Of a DNA stretch of 64,000 nucleotides, positions 1 through 10,121 are shown in pieces (the stretch's first letter is position 1; each line of letters opens with the position of its first letter). The DNA comes from Lolium rigidum (lineage: Eukaryota; Streptophyta; Magnoliopsida; Poales; Poaceae): assembly GCF_022539505.1 (NCBI RefSeq), contig NC_061511.1:30142620-30206619 (forward strand), written 5' to 3'. The notes below the pieces were generated by a model. That model saw only the letters and a program-made list of their open reading frames with translations. It had not been told where the DNA came from and made no database searches. Both the position numbers and the translations under genes were made by a program.

Positions 1-225
1 AGCACCTGCTGCGGGTAGCGCGGCGGTGTGACGGTGGCGATGTAGACATCGTGGCCGCCGAAGGCGATGATGCTGCCGCCGGCAGGGAAGGGCCTGTCGG
101 CGAAGCAGCCAGCGTTGTCGCTGATGCAGTCGAGGGAGTCGAATCTCCAGATCAAGCCTAAAGCGACTCGCTCGCCGATGGTGATGGTGAGGCCCGTCCG
201 GATGAAGACACCGGCCGCAGACGCT
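1..225 (-). pseudogene. Gypsy gag N-terminal region, partial (runs off left edge)
   Basis: Read on the minus strand from about 225 down to 1, one frame stays open with no stop. It encodes a segment containing the short motifs FADRPFPAGGSI and FGGHDVYIATV. It has no ATG in view. It lies directly downstream of the primer-binding site at 231-247, which is where gag begins in a Ty3/Gypsy element. I recognise the segment only as the N-terminal part of a grass Gypsy gag-type protein. The start codon and the rest of the protein are not visible, so intactness cannot be judged and the pseudogene label is provisional. Confidence 0.5.
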
Positions 226-230
226 GAAGG

Positions 231-247
231 CCCCACGGTGGGCGCCA
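231..247 (-). other. Primer-binding site of outer Gypsy element
   Basis: On the minus strand this reads TGGCGCCCACCGTGGGG. It starts two bases inside the LTR end (LTR ends ...CCACGACA, then TT). TGGCGCC is the usual start of plant Gypsy primer-binding sites. I did not identify the tRNA. The site fixes the element's orientation as minus. Confidence 0.6.
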
Positions 248-249
248 AA

Positions 250-1219
250 TGTCGTGGTATCGTCACGGCATATGCCATAGGGTGGCTAATGAGAGTGGTT
301 CCTAGTATGTTCTACGGCGGTATCCGGATGCGGGTATGGGCACGAGCGACACGGCGACGTACCCAGGTTCGAGGCCCTCCTGTGGAGGTAACACCTCTAC
401 TCCTGCTATGAGTGTATAAGTAGTATCATAGTGCAATGGTGCTCCTTGAGCTGTATCCGGCTGCTCGGGGAGGCTAAGGTAGACGAAGGTCTCTCTCCCA
501 GAGTAGCGCTAAGACTAGAATGAATGAAAGGATCGATCGTCCCCTCGCACGAGAGGGGTCGCGCAGCTTATATAGACGCTGGCATTATACAAAGAAGTCC
601 CTATGACCTAGTGGCCGGCTGGCCGGCTCCGGCTTCCCGCTCCTTCCCGAGGCACCGGTGTCAGGAGCTATTGAGGCGTTGAGGCCTTGTCTTGTCTCCT
701 GCCGAAGTCAGCGGTATGGAGAGGAAGTGTCCCTGTCGCCATCGATGGCCTGTAGCCGTACGGCGCGGCGTGAGCCATGATGGCGTGTCCGGTGGAGGCA
801 CTGTTGCTCTATGGTGCCCCTTACTTTACGGAGGATGAGATCATCGTGGACTTTAGCAGCCGGATCACCTTTCCAGTTCCTTCTCCTACAAGGCTCACCA
901 GCTTCGAGCCGGTCAGGGGAAAGACAAACCAAGCCGGATATGACAAGTTGAAGCCAGCCCAGCCACAGCGCAGACGGCTGTGGCCAGACTAGCGTGGACT
1001 TTGAACCAGCCGGCTCCCAAGGCAGCCGGCCACGGCTCCAGCCGGCTGCTCCTCAGCCGGCCTTTGCCGCGGGCCAGCCGGCCTTGAGCCAGCTGTTCTC
1101 AGTCTTTTGCCCTACCCGGGGTCTTCCCCCCGACAGCGCGACGCCGGCATGTACCGGCGCCTGTAAAAACAGGTTTTCGGGGAGATCATCACTTCATCAG
1201 ATCACCTCGGTGGATGGTG
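250..1219 (-). repeat. LTR of outer Gypsy element (5' LTR, minus orientation)
   Basis: The LTR boundary at 250 (plus-strand TGTCGTGGTATCG, minus-strand end ...CCACGACA) is set by the adjacent primer-binding site. A minus-strand TATATAAGC at about 566-574 is a plausible LTR promoter. The opposite end is not defined. The Copia element inserts at 1225 with its target duplicate at 1220-1224, and the LTR may resume at 14641. The TCC/GGCCGGCTGGCCGG-rich tract at 610-1080 is part of it. I see no second copy of this LTR in the window. Confidence 0.55.
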
Positions 1220-1224
1220 AGGCC

Positions 1225-2279
1225 TGTTGAAATATTGGGCCTGCACTTAGTGGCCCATACTATATTTCAGATTTTCCTATAAATCTCAAAGCCCACATAG
1301 TGGCAGCCTTGTGAGTTTGAGCCCAATTTGGTGGAAGCTCACTAGGGAGTGGCAAGAGGTGGGAAGTTTAGTCCCACATGGAAAGTTGGGAGGAAATTAG
1401 ACCACCTTATAAGGTGGGTTGTTCCACCACTAGTAAGTGAGTAAGAATAGGAGTGGTTCACGCGCGCTCCTCCTCCTCATCGCTCGTCTCGTCTCGACTC
1501 GACTCGACACGACACGACACGCGTTGCGCTCGTGGTGAGTGGATTGAGCCTAGCCGAGACTTTCCTTACTTTTTGCAGCTCAGGAAAACGAATAGAGTCC
1601 TAGATGGACGCGTTGCAGTTAGTCGGTTCGGGTCGCTCCCGGACCGTGGGCTATCTGTAACCGACTTGAAACGTGCGTGCGACATGGCATGGCCCACGTT
1701 GCCTAGGGTTTCCTGAGCCTATATAATCGCCTACCCGGCTACCGCAGAAACACATCTAATACACGAGTTAGGGTTTTGCCACCTCTCTCTGCTTGCGCCG
1801 CCATCGTAGCCTACTCCATCCCACGCACCGACGTGCATCGGCGAACGGGAGAGTAGGTCTCCGGGACCGCTCGTCCTTGCGATCCTGTACGGGAGAGGGC
1901 GAATTAGGTTTTTGGGAAACGCTCTGCGCGACTGCTCAAGCTTTTCATCACGGGTCGCCTTCCGTCCAAGTCTGGCGGTGCTGCCTACCATCATCTTCAA
2001 CGCCGTCTACTTCGACTCGTCGTCCCTGTCGTCAACAATGTTGTCATCAACAACGTTACTGCTGCAACATCATCTGCTACACCTCCACCGCCACCTCCAC
2101 CAGATCGATACGTGCGACATATCTTGATATGTTTAGCGATGGATGCTTTGCCGTTTGCGCTGCTGCTACTCATGTTGATTAATGCATCTAGTATGTTCGA
2201 GTTTCACATGTTAGTAGTTGCTGTCATCGTGTTTTATATTCTGGAATTAATCATGGAAATTGTGCCTCATTATCCAACA
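1225..2279 (+). repeat. 5' LTR of Copia element
   Basis: It starts TGTTGAAATATTGGGCC and ends TATCCAACA, and matches 13579-14635 along its length with scattered substitutions. It contains CTCGTCTCGACTCGACTCG microsatellite-like sequence at about 1480-1520 and a TATATAATCG box at about 1718-1727 that could drive transcription. The short ORFs across it are LTR sequence, not genes. Confidence 0.93.
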
Positions 2280-2318
2280 ATCCAAAAACCTAATAGTAGG
2301 CAATTTCCTGAGTTAACA

Positions 2319-3414
2319 ATGGCTGGTTTTGCTGATGCACTGAGGCCGGATAAGTTTACCGGTGTGCACTTTAAGAGGTGGCGAGAGTTAAGGCCACGCT
2401 CCGGTTTACTCATCTGAAAGTGTTCGAAGTTAGTGATGGTTTACCCGAAGGAACTATATCTGACCAAGATCGAACAAGTTCAAGGAAAACAATACTCTCT
2501 TCGTCGGATGCGTTGCGAATATTCTTGTTGATCGTCCGTGTGATGTGTACATGCACATAACGGATGGTAAAGAGCTCCGGGATGCACCTGAATGCTAAAT
2601 TTGGTGCAACCGATGCGAGCGAGTGAACTCGTACCTCATGGAGAGCTTCCATGACATCGGGATGGTAAACAACCGTTACGTAGTCGAACAAGCTCATGAG
2701 ATACAGTGCATTGCGAAAGAGCTTGAACTCCTTAAGTGTGCCTTACCTGACAAGTTTGTGGCTGGATGCATCATCGCTAAGTTGCCCCCTTCATGGAGGA
2801 ACTTTGCCACAACTCACAAACACAAGAGACAGGAGATATCAGTTGAAAATCTGATAGCATCTCTTGATGTTGAGGAGAAAGCTCGGGCTAAGGATAATAC
2901 TGAGAAAGGAGAGGGTCAGTCTAGCGCCAACATGGTGCAAAAGAAACCCTACAACAAGAACAAAGGGAATAACAAGCCCTCCTTCAATAAGCCTATGAAG
3001 ACTACAACCTTCAAGAAGAAGAAGATGATAAACAAAGCAGATCTGAGCTGCTTTACTTGTGGAGAGACTGTCCATTTTTCTAAGGACTGTCCAAAGAGGG
3101 CATACCGCAAGAAAAAGGCGAGGCAAGTCAACACGGTGACCGCTAGCAATGCTGATGGGTACGGTAATCTCTTTACTGTTCTTTCGGTATTTCAATCTCC
3201 ATGTTGGTGGATTGATACAGGTGCTAATGTTCATGTGTGTGCTGACATCTCCATGTTCACTTCTTACCAGGTCGCCCGGGATTCTTCCGTCTTGATGGGG
3301 AATGGGTCACATGCTTCTGTTCGTGGTGTTGACACGATAGAAGTTCACTTCTGGGAAGATCATGCAGTTGAGGAACGTGCAACATGCCCCTACTATGAAC
3401 AAGGATCTCTTTAG
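2319..3414 (+). pseudogene. Copia gag and protease region, frameshifted
   Basis: The gag frame opens at ATG 2319 (AACAATGGCT context) and reads into Copia gag sequence. It shifts frame near 2385 and again between about 2480 and 2620, then is open from 2623 to 3414. A CCHC zinc knuckle, CFTCGETVHFSKDC, lies at about 3051-3092; it keeps the C-X2-C-X4-H-X4-C spacing although the usual Gly-His is Val-His. A lysine-rich stretch precedes it. The retropepsin-like protease starts at WWIDTGANVHVC (about 3205-3240), with DTGA as the active-site triad. Another frameshift near 3350 breaks the join to the integrase frame. Gag would package the RNA and the protease would mature the polyprotein; this copy cannot make either intact. 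Confidence 0.85.
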
Positions 3415-4480
3415 CGGCTCCCTTCTATGCAGAGATGGGTTTAAGGTTGTTTTAGAGTCGAATAAAGTAGTTGTTTCTAAGTTTGGACAATTTATTGGTA
3501 AAGGCTATGAGTGCGGAGGCTTGTTCTGCTTTTCGCTTTCTGATTTCAGTAATAAGTCTGTGAACCATATTTGTGGCAATGCTAGTGATGATACCAGTGT
3601 TTGGCATTCTCGTTTATGTCACATTAATTTTGGTTTAATGTCTCGGCTATCCAGTTTGAGTTTAATTCCGAATTTCACCATTGCCAAAGGTTCTAAGTGC
3701 CATAGTTGTGTGCAATCAAAGCAACCTCGGAAGCCTCACAAGGCGGCCAAGGAGAGAAACTTGGCACCTCTAGAACTCATACATTCTGATCTATGAGAGA
3801 TGAATGGTGTGTTGACAAAAGGTGGAAAGAGATATTTCATGACATTGATTGATGATGCGACTAGATTTTGCTATGTTTATTTGTTGCGAACTAAAGATGA
3901 AGCTTTAGACTACTTTAAAATTTATAAGGCCGAAGTTGAAAATCAACTAGAGAGAAAGATCAAGCGTCTTAGGTCGGATCGTGGTGGTGAATATTTTCCT
4001 CAAATCTTTGATGAATTCTGTGAGGAACATGGCATTATTCATGAGAGGACACCTCCCTATTCGCCCCAATCAAACGGGGTTGCCGAGAGGAAAAACCGCA
4101 CACTGACTGACTTGGTGAATTCCATGTTAGCCACTGCTGGTTTATCAAAGGCATGGTGGGGGGAGGCTTTGTTGACTTCATGTCATGTCCTGAATAGAGT
4201 TCCTAACAAGAATAAATATAAAACCCCTTACGAGGAGTGGGCTGGGAGAAAACCATCACTTTCGTATTTGCGCACGTGGGGATGTTTGGCGAAAGTCAAT
4301 ATTCCAATTACTAAGAAGCGCAAACTCGGACCAAAGACAGTGGATTGTATCTTTCTAGGTTATGCTCCGCGGAGTGTAGGCTGTAGATTTTTAGTAGTTC
4401 AATCCGAGGTACCTGATATGCATGTTGATACTATTATGGAATCTCGGGATGCAACATTTTTTGAGAATATGTTTCCTATG
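3362..4480 (+). pseudogene. Copia GAG-pre-integrase and integrase core, truncated by insertion
   Basis: The HHCC zinc-binding region is visible as WHSRLCHINF followed by CHSCVQSK (about 3600-3720). A TGA at 3794-3796 interrupts the frame, which then continues in the same phase. The integrase catalytic triad is present: D in LIDDATRF (about 3847-3870), D in RSDRGGEY (about 3973-3996) and E in GVAERKN (about 4078-4098). The C-terminal region continues through KTPYEEWAGRKPS to about 4480, where the frame is cut by the Gypsy insertion at 4485. The missing continuation begins at 11296. Apart from the single stop the catalytic core looks well preserved. Confidence 0.9.
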
Positions 4481-4484
4481 AAAG

Positions 4485-5653
4485 TGTTGACGTCAGAAAC
4501 CCCCTGGCGGGCAGAGACGGGCAACACCGTAGAGCCGGGAACAACTAGGGCTGCGGCTGGCCCCAGTCCCTCAGAGCGACGGCCCGCAAAGCCTCCTAGT
4601 CGCATGCGCCGATGTTTATCACAAGGGCGTGCCACCTGACCTATACCTGGTCAGGAAGGTGTGGATGATGCCTCGCTTAGTTTCCTGCAGGGCACACACG
4701 TAAACGTTAAATACGAGCCTCGATCGGCTCTCGGGTTATCCCGTGAATCGGCTCAAAGAGCCGATCCACCCATGATTCGGACGAGGTGTCCGAATATATG
4801 GTGGTCCTGCTTGATCAAGGTAAAGCTAATGAGATCTACGACGATTTAGGGTTTTCACCGCATAATCGGATCGTCCTACTCCGGAGTTGGGCCTCGCGCT
4901 CGCGCACGGTGATCGTAAGCCGATCCTAGACAGGGCCTAAAAACCAACACGAGGTTGATCCCCGGAACATCCTTTCTAGGGCTAGCAAACGTCACCCTAC
5001 ACGCCGCTGGATCCTCCCCCCCTTTGTAAGGCCTAACTATTGCGGATATTAAACTAATCCTTGTAGAACAAGGAGCAATCGTAACGGATCAGATCTACTA
5101 AACTATGACCAAGCGGGGTCGCCCCTACACCTAAGATAGGTGTAAGGGCGGCTAGACATGCAAGGGTTGCACTACGAAAGCATGTAATATGAAGAACAAT
5201 GCTAACCCTAACATGTCTAAGATAGCTACGTTGCTCGCCATCAAAAAGGCTTCGATGACGAGCAACGCATGAACAACGTGATAGGCATTGCGCCGCCTAG
5301 ATCGCAAGATGCGATCTAGGCAGCATGGTGCTTACCGGTAGAAACCCTCGAGACGAAGGAGTTGGCGATGCGCCGAGATTTGTTTGTGGTTGAACGTTGG
5401 TTGTTGTTTATTCCATAAACCCTAGGTACATATTTATAGTCCAGCGGACTTTCTAATATGGGCGTGCACCAAACCGTGCACGAGTAAAATTCTAACTCCT
5501 AAACTAAGATGCGATCTAATATGTTACAGATACATGGGCAAACAAGCCCAACTTGGTAAAAAAGGCCGATTCACGTATTCCTTCTATATATATTTCTTCA
5601 AGCCCATCTTGATCGCGGCCCACCTCTGACTCGGTCAAATTCTGGTGATAACA
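4485..5653 (-). repeat. 3' LTR of nested Gypsy (minus orientation)
   Basis: It pairs with 10122-11290 at nearly identical length. On the minus strand it begins TGTTATCACCAG and ends CTGACGTCAACA. It contains a 20-bp-scale direct and inverted motif around TCGGCTC...GAGCCGAT (about 4727-4765), probably a stable hairpin in the RNA. Confidence 0.93.
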
Positions 5654-5670
5654 CATGCCCCCTGGTTTTG
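5654..5670 (-). other. Polypurine tract of nested Gypsy
   Basis: The minus-strand sequence AAACCAGGGGGCATG lies immediately before the LTR start TGTTATCACC. This is the position and composition expected for the plus-strand primer of an LTR retrotransposon. Confidence 0.6.
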
Positions 5671-5923
5671 GTAATGATAATTTCAAAACCACTCTGTTCT
5701 TCCTCTGAGGGGTCATGTCATGGCAGAAGCGGAACCGTCGCAAGCATGCTTCATCATGACGACTTGCCTTCCCAACTTCTCCGCACGATTTGACAGTTTT
5801 GGTACCATGTCCTCGAAAACTGCTCGAAAATTAAATCCCCATCTCCTTTTATTTAACCGCATCGAACAGTTCTCCTCTTCACCCCTTCCGCATTATCACT
5901 CCAAAAAACCCTCCTCTGCCACC

Positions 5924-6445
5924 ATGTCTTCTTCCTCTTCCTCTTCTTCTTCATCGGATCTTTCCCACGTGTCCTCTCCCATCCGAGAGTCGACGCCCGA
6001 GTGGGGTATGCAGGCGGCGTACGACATCCTCGCCCCAACGGTGTGGGACAAAGAGGACCACGACTCCTCCGTCTGGTCCGAGGATGACAAATCCTTGACC
6101 GACGGGGAGAGCGACCTCCGCTTCCTTGCTGACGGGGAACCGGAGGAGGAGAGCGATGACGATCGCTTCTCCTGGGCAGACTTCACCACCTCCGAGGAGG
6201 TGAAGGAGGAGGAAGAGGAGGAGGATGACGACGACAGCCTCCCCGACGAGCCGCCGGCCAAGCGCCATTGCCCCTGGCCGGGGAATCTAGAGTGACTTCG
6301 ACGAGCCGACGGCGATGACGACGACGAGGAGGACGAGGACAACGAAGGTCCTGCCGGCGGCCGCTGGAGCAGCGACGATGAGCCGGCTGGGAGCAGCGCC
6401 GACAGCGGCGATGAAGGCGATGACGAGGGCTGCAACAGCCCGTAG
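5924..6445 (+). pseudogene. Acidic serine/aspartate-rich antisense ORF inside the Gypsy element, one in-frame stop
   Basis: This frame runs opposite to gag and protease, close to the element's 3' LTR. The ATG at 5924 has a near-ideal plant context (CTGCCACCATGTC). A TATTTAA box lies at 5850-5856, about 70 bp upstream. The product starts with a serine run (MSSSSSSSSSS) and has RESTPEWGMQAAYDILAP, several D/E tracts and DEPPAKRHCPW. The frame stops at TGA 6293-6295 but resumes in the same phase and stays acidic (DDDDEEDED, GRWSSDDEPAG) until TAG at 6443-6445. That is 173 codons plus one internal stop. An upstream in-frame ATG at 5720 exists, but the 5924 start has the better context. Tat-lineage Gypsy elements such as Retand and Grande are known to carry antisense ORFs downstream of pol. 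No function is established for this one. Confidence 0.6.
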
Positions 6446-7756
6446 ATAGGACCCCTAGCTAGGATCAGTAGCAGTAGACGGGGCCATGTATCCCCTTAGA
6501 ACTCCCTTTTGAGAGCAATCAGCTCTTCGGTGTAAGAAATCTGGTACATCAATGAAGAAATTCCCCAATTCGATTTTGCCGATTTCCTTTAGGATAATTT
6601 AGCCGATTGTCCTTCGTACCGATTCTCGCCGATTGTCAATCTGGTCAATGCCCAATAAGCCGACGGCAGCGCGTCGGTTCCTCACGATAAATTTTGAGAT
6701 GGATCCACCCGGACCCAAACTCCTGGTCAAACAAGGCCAAGCCATAATCGCGCAAATCCTAGGACTTGTAAATGCAGATCTCACAAGATGGCCTGTCACA
6801 CTTAGCGGCAAAACTTCTGAAATAATGTCCAGTCTCCTTATTAACTTTAAATTTCAGACATTCTTCTGCCGCATTATCCTCTCCGAATTCCGCTCGCTCA
6901 GCTCCGGCAGCTTCCTTCTGCAATAATCCACTGTCTTTCGAACGAGCTGTTATGAAGAGTGAGCCGATTTCGACAAAATCGGCTAAACCTCGAGGGCGAG
7001 CTGCCCCCCGAGCCTTAGCCAAGGCGAGGATAAAAAATGGACCAGTCTAATGGACCATCACCAGCTTCCAACTGTGGTGCCGCATCTACCGATTCCAACA
7101 AATCGGTTCCCCAGATCATTGATATTTCGGGGCGGGCTCAATCACGTCCAAGGGAGCTATCCTGCAGGGCCACCAGCCGATCACCTTTCTTCCGTTGACA
7201 GTCGATACGGTGGATGATTACCCACAGCTCCATGGCCACGGCTGATTTGCATGCCAACATTCCTCTGATAGTACTGCTGAACTGGCGACCTGGCAACTTT
7301 GCGCACTTGTACTAAGGTCGATGACCGTGCATCGGCTCTGCATCACGACACACCTCAAAAGGGATCGTTAAACCTGATTATGAATCTAACCAGCCCATCT
7401 ACCAGGCTGGCAATCCGGCTTCAGGCAGGTGTCCACGACAGAGCCCTGGGCTTGTCGCTGAATCAACAAAATCGGCTTCCTGTAGCAAAGGATCCTTCAG
7501 GGCAAACTGCCCCCCGAGCCTCAGTCAGAGTGAGGACAGCAGTGAGCCGACCAACTCAGCCACCCTTGGTTTCCAACTTATAGAGCAGGGCCAGCCGATC
7601 CCGACAGAATCAGGCCCCAAGAGCAGAGCACCTTCCGGGCGAGCTGCCCCCCGAGCTTCTTCAGTTCAAATCTTTGAGCCTTGCTGATCAGATCGGCTCA
7701 TCACCTTTGTTAGGCTCGTCCCTACCCTGACTTGCACGTTTATGCTGCCCTTGCCG
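6446..7756. other. Non-coding interior of nested Gypsy with repeated polypurine-like motifs
   Basis: I see no conserved coding frame here. The tract is rich in AATCGGC/GCCGATT words. It carries three copies of a GGGCRARCTGCCCCCCGAGC motif (about 6996, 7500 and 7636), which on the element's own strand read as polypurine tracts. It occupies the place where RT, RNase H and integrase would lie in a full element. AGTCTCC...AACTCC-type sequence just after 6446 may be the 3' UTR of the antisense ORF. Confidence 0.6.
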
Positions 7757-8203
7757 TTAGTCATGTTCCCCGCTGCTAACGTCGCCGATCTTGGAGACTT
7801 GCCAATGGGAACTAGGGGTCCTTGAAGGGAGGACCCACTCCCTGCTCCATTGATCCTTAAGTCGATGCCCGAAATTTTTTGAATTTTCGGCCGATTTGAG
7901 TATCGGCCCCCATACTCCAATACCCATCATCAAAGGATGAGACGCTTCCACTGCATATCCTCGTGTTTCATCCACCTGGGTGCCCCCCGGAGTCGATTCT
8001 ATCAAGAGAATTGATGGTGTCGGCTCTGTTGGATAACATGTTGAACCCAGGCAGAATGGATGGTGAGGATAATTTTGGCCGATTGCCGGAATCGGCCTGC
8101 ACGTTGCTTGCTCGGTGAAGGTTTTGTAATGTCCCTTCATAAATTTTTGGGGCCGATCACAAGGATCAGCCTTGCCACGTTTATCCATCGACATTTGCTT
8201 TTG
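7757..8203 (-). pseudogene. Pol-proximal remnant downstream of protease
   Basis: This minus-strand open stretch (ATG at 8194) is in the same frame as the protease ORF, separated only by TAA at 8204-8206 and three codons. It shows GYAVEASHPLMMGIGVWG but none of the RT motifs (no YxDD). I read it as the spacer between protease and RT that remained when the enzymatic part was lost. A separate protein is possible but unsupported. Confidence 0.5.
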
Positions 8204-9313
8204 TTACACGGTCAGGCCGGTGGATAAAACCAGCCTAACCCCGTTCCTTGTCACGTCGATGCGCTCACAGTCGTCCAATTTGATGCCTGAGAGCGGCTCT
8301 TGGCCTGACGCCTCCCAAATGTCCATGCCGGCCGTTGAGACCTCGACTGAATCATCTGCATGGACGACTTCTACTTCATCTCCATCCCACTGTATCAGGC
8401 ATTGGTGCATCGTGGATGGAATGCAACAGTTGGCGTGGATCCAATCTCTCCCTAGTAGGACAGCGTAGGTACTCTTGCTGTCGACGATAAAGAACGTCGT
8501 AGGGACAGTTTTTCTTCCTACGGTCAGATCCACATTCAGAACACCTTGTGCGTCAGATGCTTGGCCGTTGAAATCACTCAGTGTCACATTGGTCTTGATC
8601 AGATCCGAGCTGGAGCGTCCCAACCGACGTAGCATGGAGTATGGCATAATGTTGACTGCCGCTCCGGTGTCCACCAACATCTTGTTGACAGGCTGCCCAT
8701 TGATGTAGCCTCGCAAGTACGGGGCCTTCGGATGCCTGTAACTTCTTTCTTTTGGCTTCTCAAAGATGACCGGCCGTGGGCCGCGATCTAATTGCGCCAC
8801 GGGTGCTTCATACAATCTTGGAGCGCTAAACTCCGTTGGAAGAATGAAGACCATGTTTGTGCCAGCCGATGTATCATCATCGGCTTTCCTCTGCTTGGGG
8901 CGCCACTCTTTTCTTTGTGGCCGACCTTCTTCGTCCAGGGTTCGCCGAATTTTGGCGGCCAGATCAGGTTGTGCCTTCCTTAGCGTGTGCAGGTACAATC
9001 TTTCAGCTTCTTCCAACCCACGATGACGCTGAACCCTTCGCTTTTGGGAACGGCTGAGCCCATCAGGGCACCACCTGGGCCGATGATATCTATCTTCTTC
9101 ATCATCGTCCTCTAGTTCCTCGAGATCTTCCACCCGAGCGGACTCAGCATGCTTGTTCCGAGGTGGGAGAGGCCCTAGACGCTCGAACACGGACACGTTA
9201 GCGGCATCCTTCTTCCTTTGTTTGCATTCTGGGCAGTTCTCGATTGTTGGCAATCGGCTCATTCCTGAGTCCCAGCAATGTTTGAAGAACGGACAGTCCC
9301 AGTGCCGATCCAT
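8204..9313 (-). CDS. Gypsy zinc-finger and aspartic protease ORF (369 aa)
   Basis: The N-terminal residues 1-35 hold a cysteine cluster (DCPFFKHC and ENCPEC), a likely zinc-binding gag tail. A charged, acidic-basic middle follows (about 36-150). The retropepsin domain at about 195-300 has the active-site motif LVDTGAAVNIMPYSML and the later hydrophobic strand VLLGRDWIH. The protease would cleave the gag-derived polyprotein in the particle. The ORF is in the same frame as the upstream gag ORF, separated by TAG 9320-9322 and two codons, so it probably belonged to one gag-protease protein and the ATG at 9313 may not be a real start. It ends with TAA at 8204-8206. No RT follows. Confidence 0.8.
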   Translation of the reverse strand: MDRHWDCPFFKHCWDSGMSRLPTIENCPECKQRKKDAANVSVFERLGPLPPRNKHAESARVEDLEELEDDDEEDRYHRPRWCPDGLSRSQKRRVQRHRGLEEAERLYLHTLRKAQPDLAAKIRRTLDEEGRPQRKEWRPKQRKADDDTSAGTNMVFILPTEFSAPRLYEAPVAQLDRGPRPVIFEKPKERSYRHPKAPYLRGYINGQPVNKMLVDTGAAVNIMPYSMLRRLGRSSSDLIKTNVTLSDFNGQASDAQGVLNVDLTVGRKTVPTTFFIVDSKSTYAVLLGRDWIHANCCIPSTMHQCLIQWDGDEVEVVHADDSVEVSTAGMDIWEASGQEPLSGIKLDDCERIDVTRNGVRLVLSTGLTV

Positions 9314-9319
9314 GTCATC

Positions 9320-10105
9320 CTACCCCCTTGACCTTCCTTCAGCGCGACGATTGTACCCGTCGTTGCTTCTATCATGTTGACGGTACCTCCTGACCTCTGT
9401 ATCAGACCGACAATTCCTTTCACCATCTACGTCGTAGTGCCGACGTCGGTCGTACTGCTGCTCATATCTGTTGAGGAGGTGCTCGGAGAGTGGACGTTGA
9501 TACCGCACGCTTCTCATTCCCTCCCCTGTCAGGTACCGCCTGTCATCATCTTGGGGCCGGTCGCGTGGATCGGCCTCCTCTTCATCCTTGCCACGGGCGT
9601 GGCTACTTTCTGCTTCATCTTTGCCATGGCGGCTTGCAAGCCCTTCCATGTTGACACCAAAGGAGAACTTTGGCTGGCATATGGAGTGGCTGAGATCCAC
9701 CATGTTGACGCCAGGCGACGGACTTGAGTCTCTATCGAGCTTGATATCGTGCGGCCGGGTCTTCTCGGAGGAGCCGATGAGTTCGGCTTCGAGGGTTGCC
9801 TTGATCTCGTCATGTTTCCTTTTGAGCTCCTCGGGCAGATCCTCGTACTTCGGCGACACTGGTGCGTTGTTCGGCGGGGCGGACAGATCCACTCCATCGA
9901 GTGCGCCTTCAGGTGTGAAACCCTTCCACCTGACGCCATGGGAGCGGGTTCGGTGGAAAGAGCCGATGAGTTCGGCTTCGAGGACCGCCTTGATTTCGTC
10001 ATGTTTCTTCTTGAGCTCATCGGGCAGATCCTCGTATGTGACCGGAGTGTCTTCCGCCATCTCGGATGTAGATGGCGATGTGGTGGATGTCGAAGGTAGT
10101 CCCAC
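9320..10105 (-). CDS. Gypsy gag ORF with internal duplication (261 aa)
   Basis: The start is ATG 10105, 17 nt inside the 5' LTR and just past the PBS. Two copies of a helical module are visible, EDLPDELKKKHDEIKAV and EDLPEELKRKHDEIKAT, each followed by LEAELIGS, about 183 bp apart at the DNA level (plus strand near 9776 and 9959). The C-terminal half is rich in Arg, Asp and Tyr (RYEQQYDRRRHYDVDG). The position and basic tail fit a gag protein; I see no canonical CCHC knuckle in this part. The frame ends at TAG (9320-9322), directly before the in-phase protease ORF. A C-to-T change from CAG is the simplest origin of the stop, but that is inference. Confidence 0.7.
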   Translation of the reverse strand: MGLPSTSTTSPSTSEMAEDTPVTYEDLPDELKKKHDEIKAVLEAELIGSFHRTRSHGVRWKGFTPEGALDGVDLSAPPNNAPVSPKYEDLPEELKRKHDEIKATLEAELIGSSEKTRPHDIKLDRDSSPSPGVNMVDLSHSICQPKFSFGVNMEGLASRHGKDEAESSHARGKDEEEADPRDRPQDDDRRYLTGEGMRSVRYQRPLSEHLLNRYEQQYDRRRHYDVDGERNCRSDTEVRRYRQHDRSNDGYNRRAEGRSRG

Positions 10106-10116
10106 CGGGCGTGCCA
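10101..10116 (-). other. Primer-binding site of nested Gypsy
   Basis: The minus-strand sequence TGGCACGCCCGGTGGG lies 5 nt from the LTR end. It has the TGG start of plant tRNA-complementary sites; I did not identify the tRNA. It shows that the element's 5' end is at the high-coordinate side. Confidence 0.65.
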
Positions 10117-10121
10117 GAATA

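Noticed and set aside
5896..6435. Serine-rich 179-codon minus-strand ORF opposite the acidic ORF
   Set aside because: Its Ser runs are the antisense of Glu/Asp codons (GAG/GAC). The plus frame has the better start context and promoter-like box.
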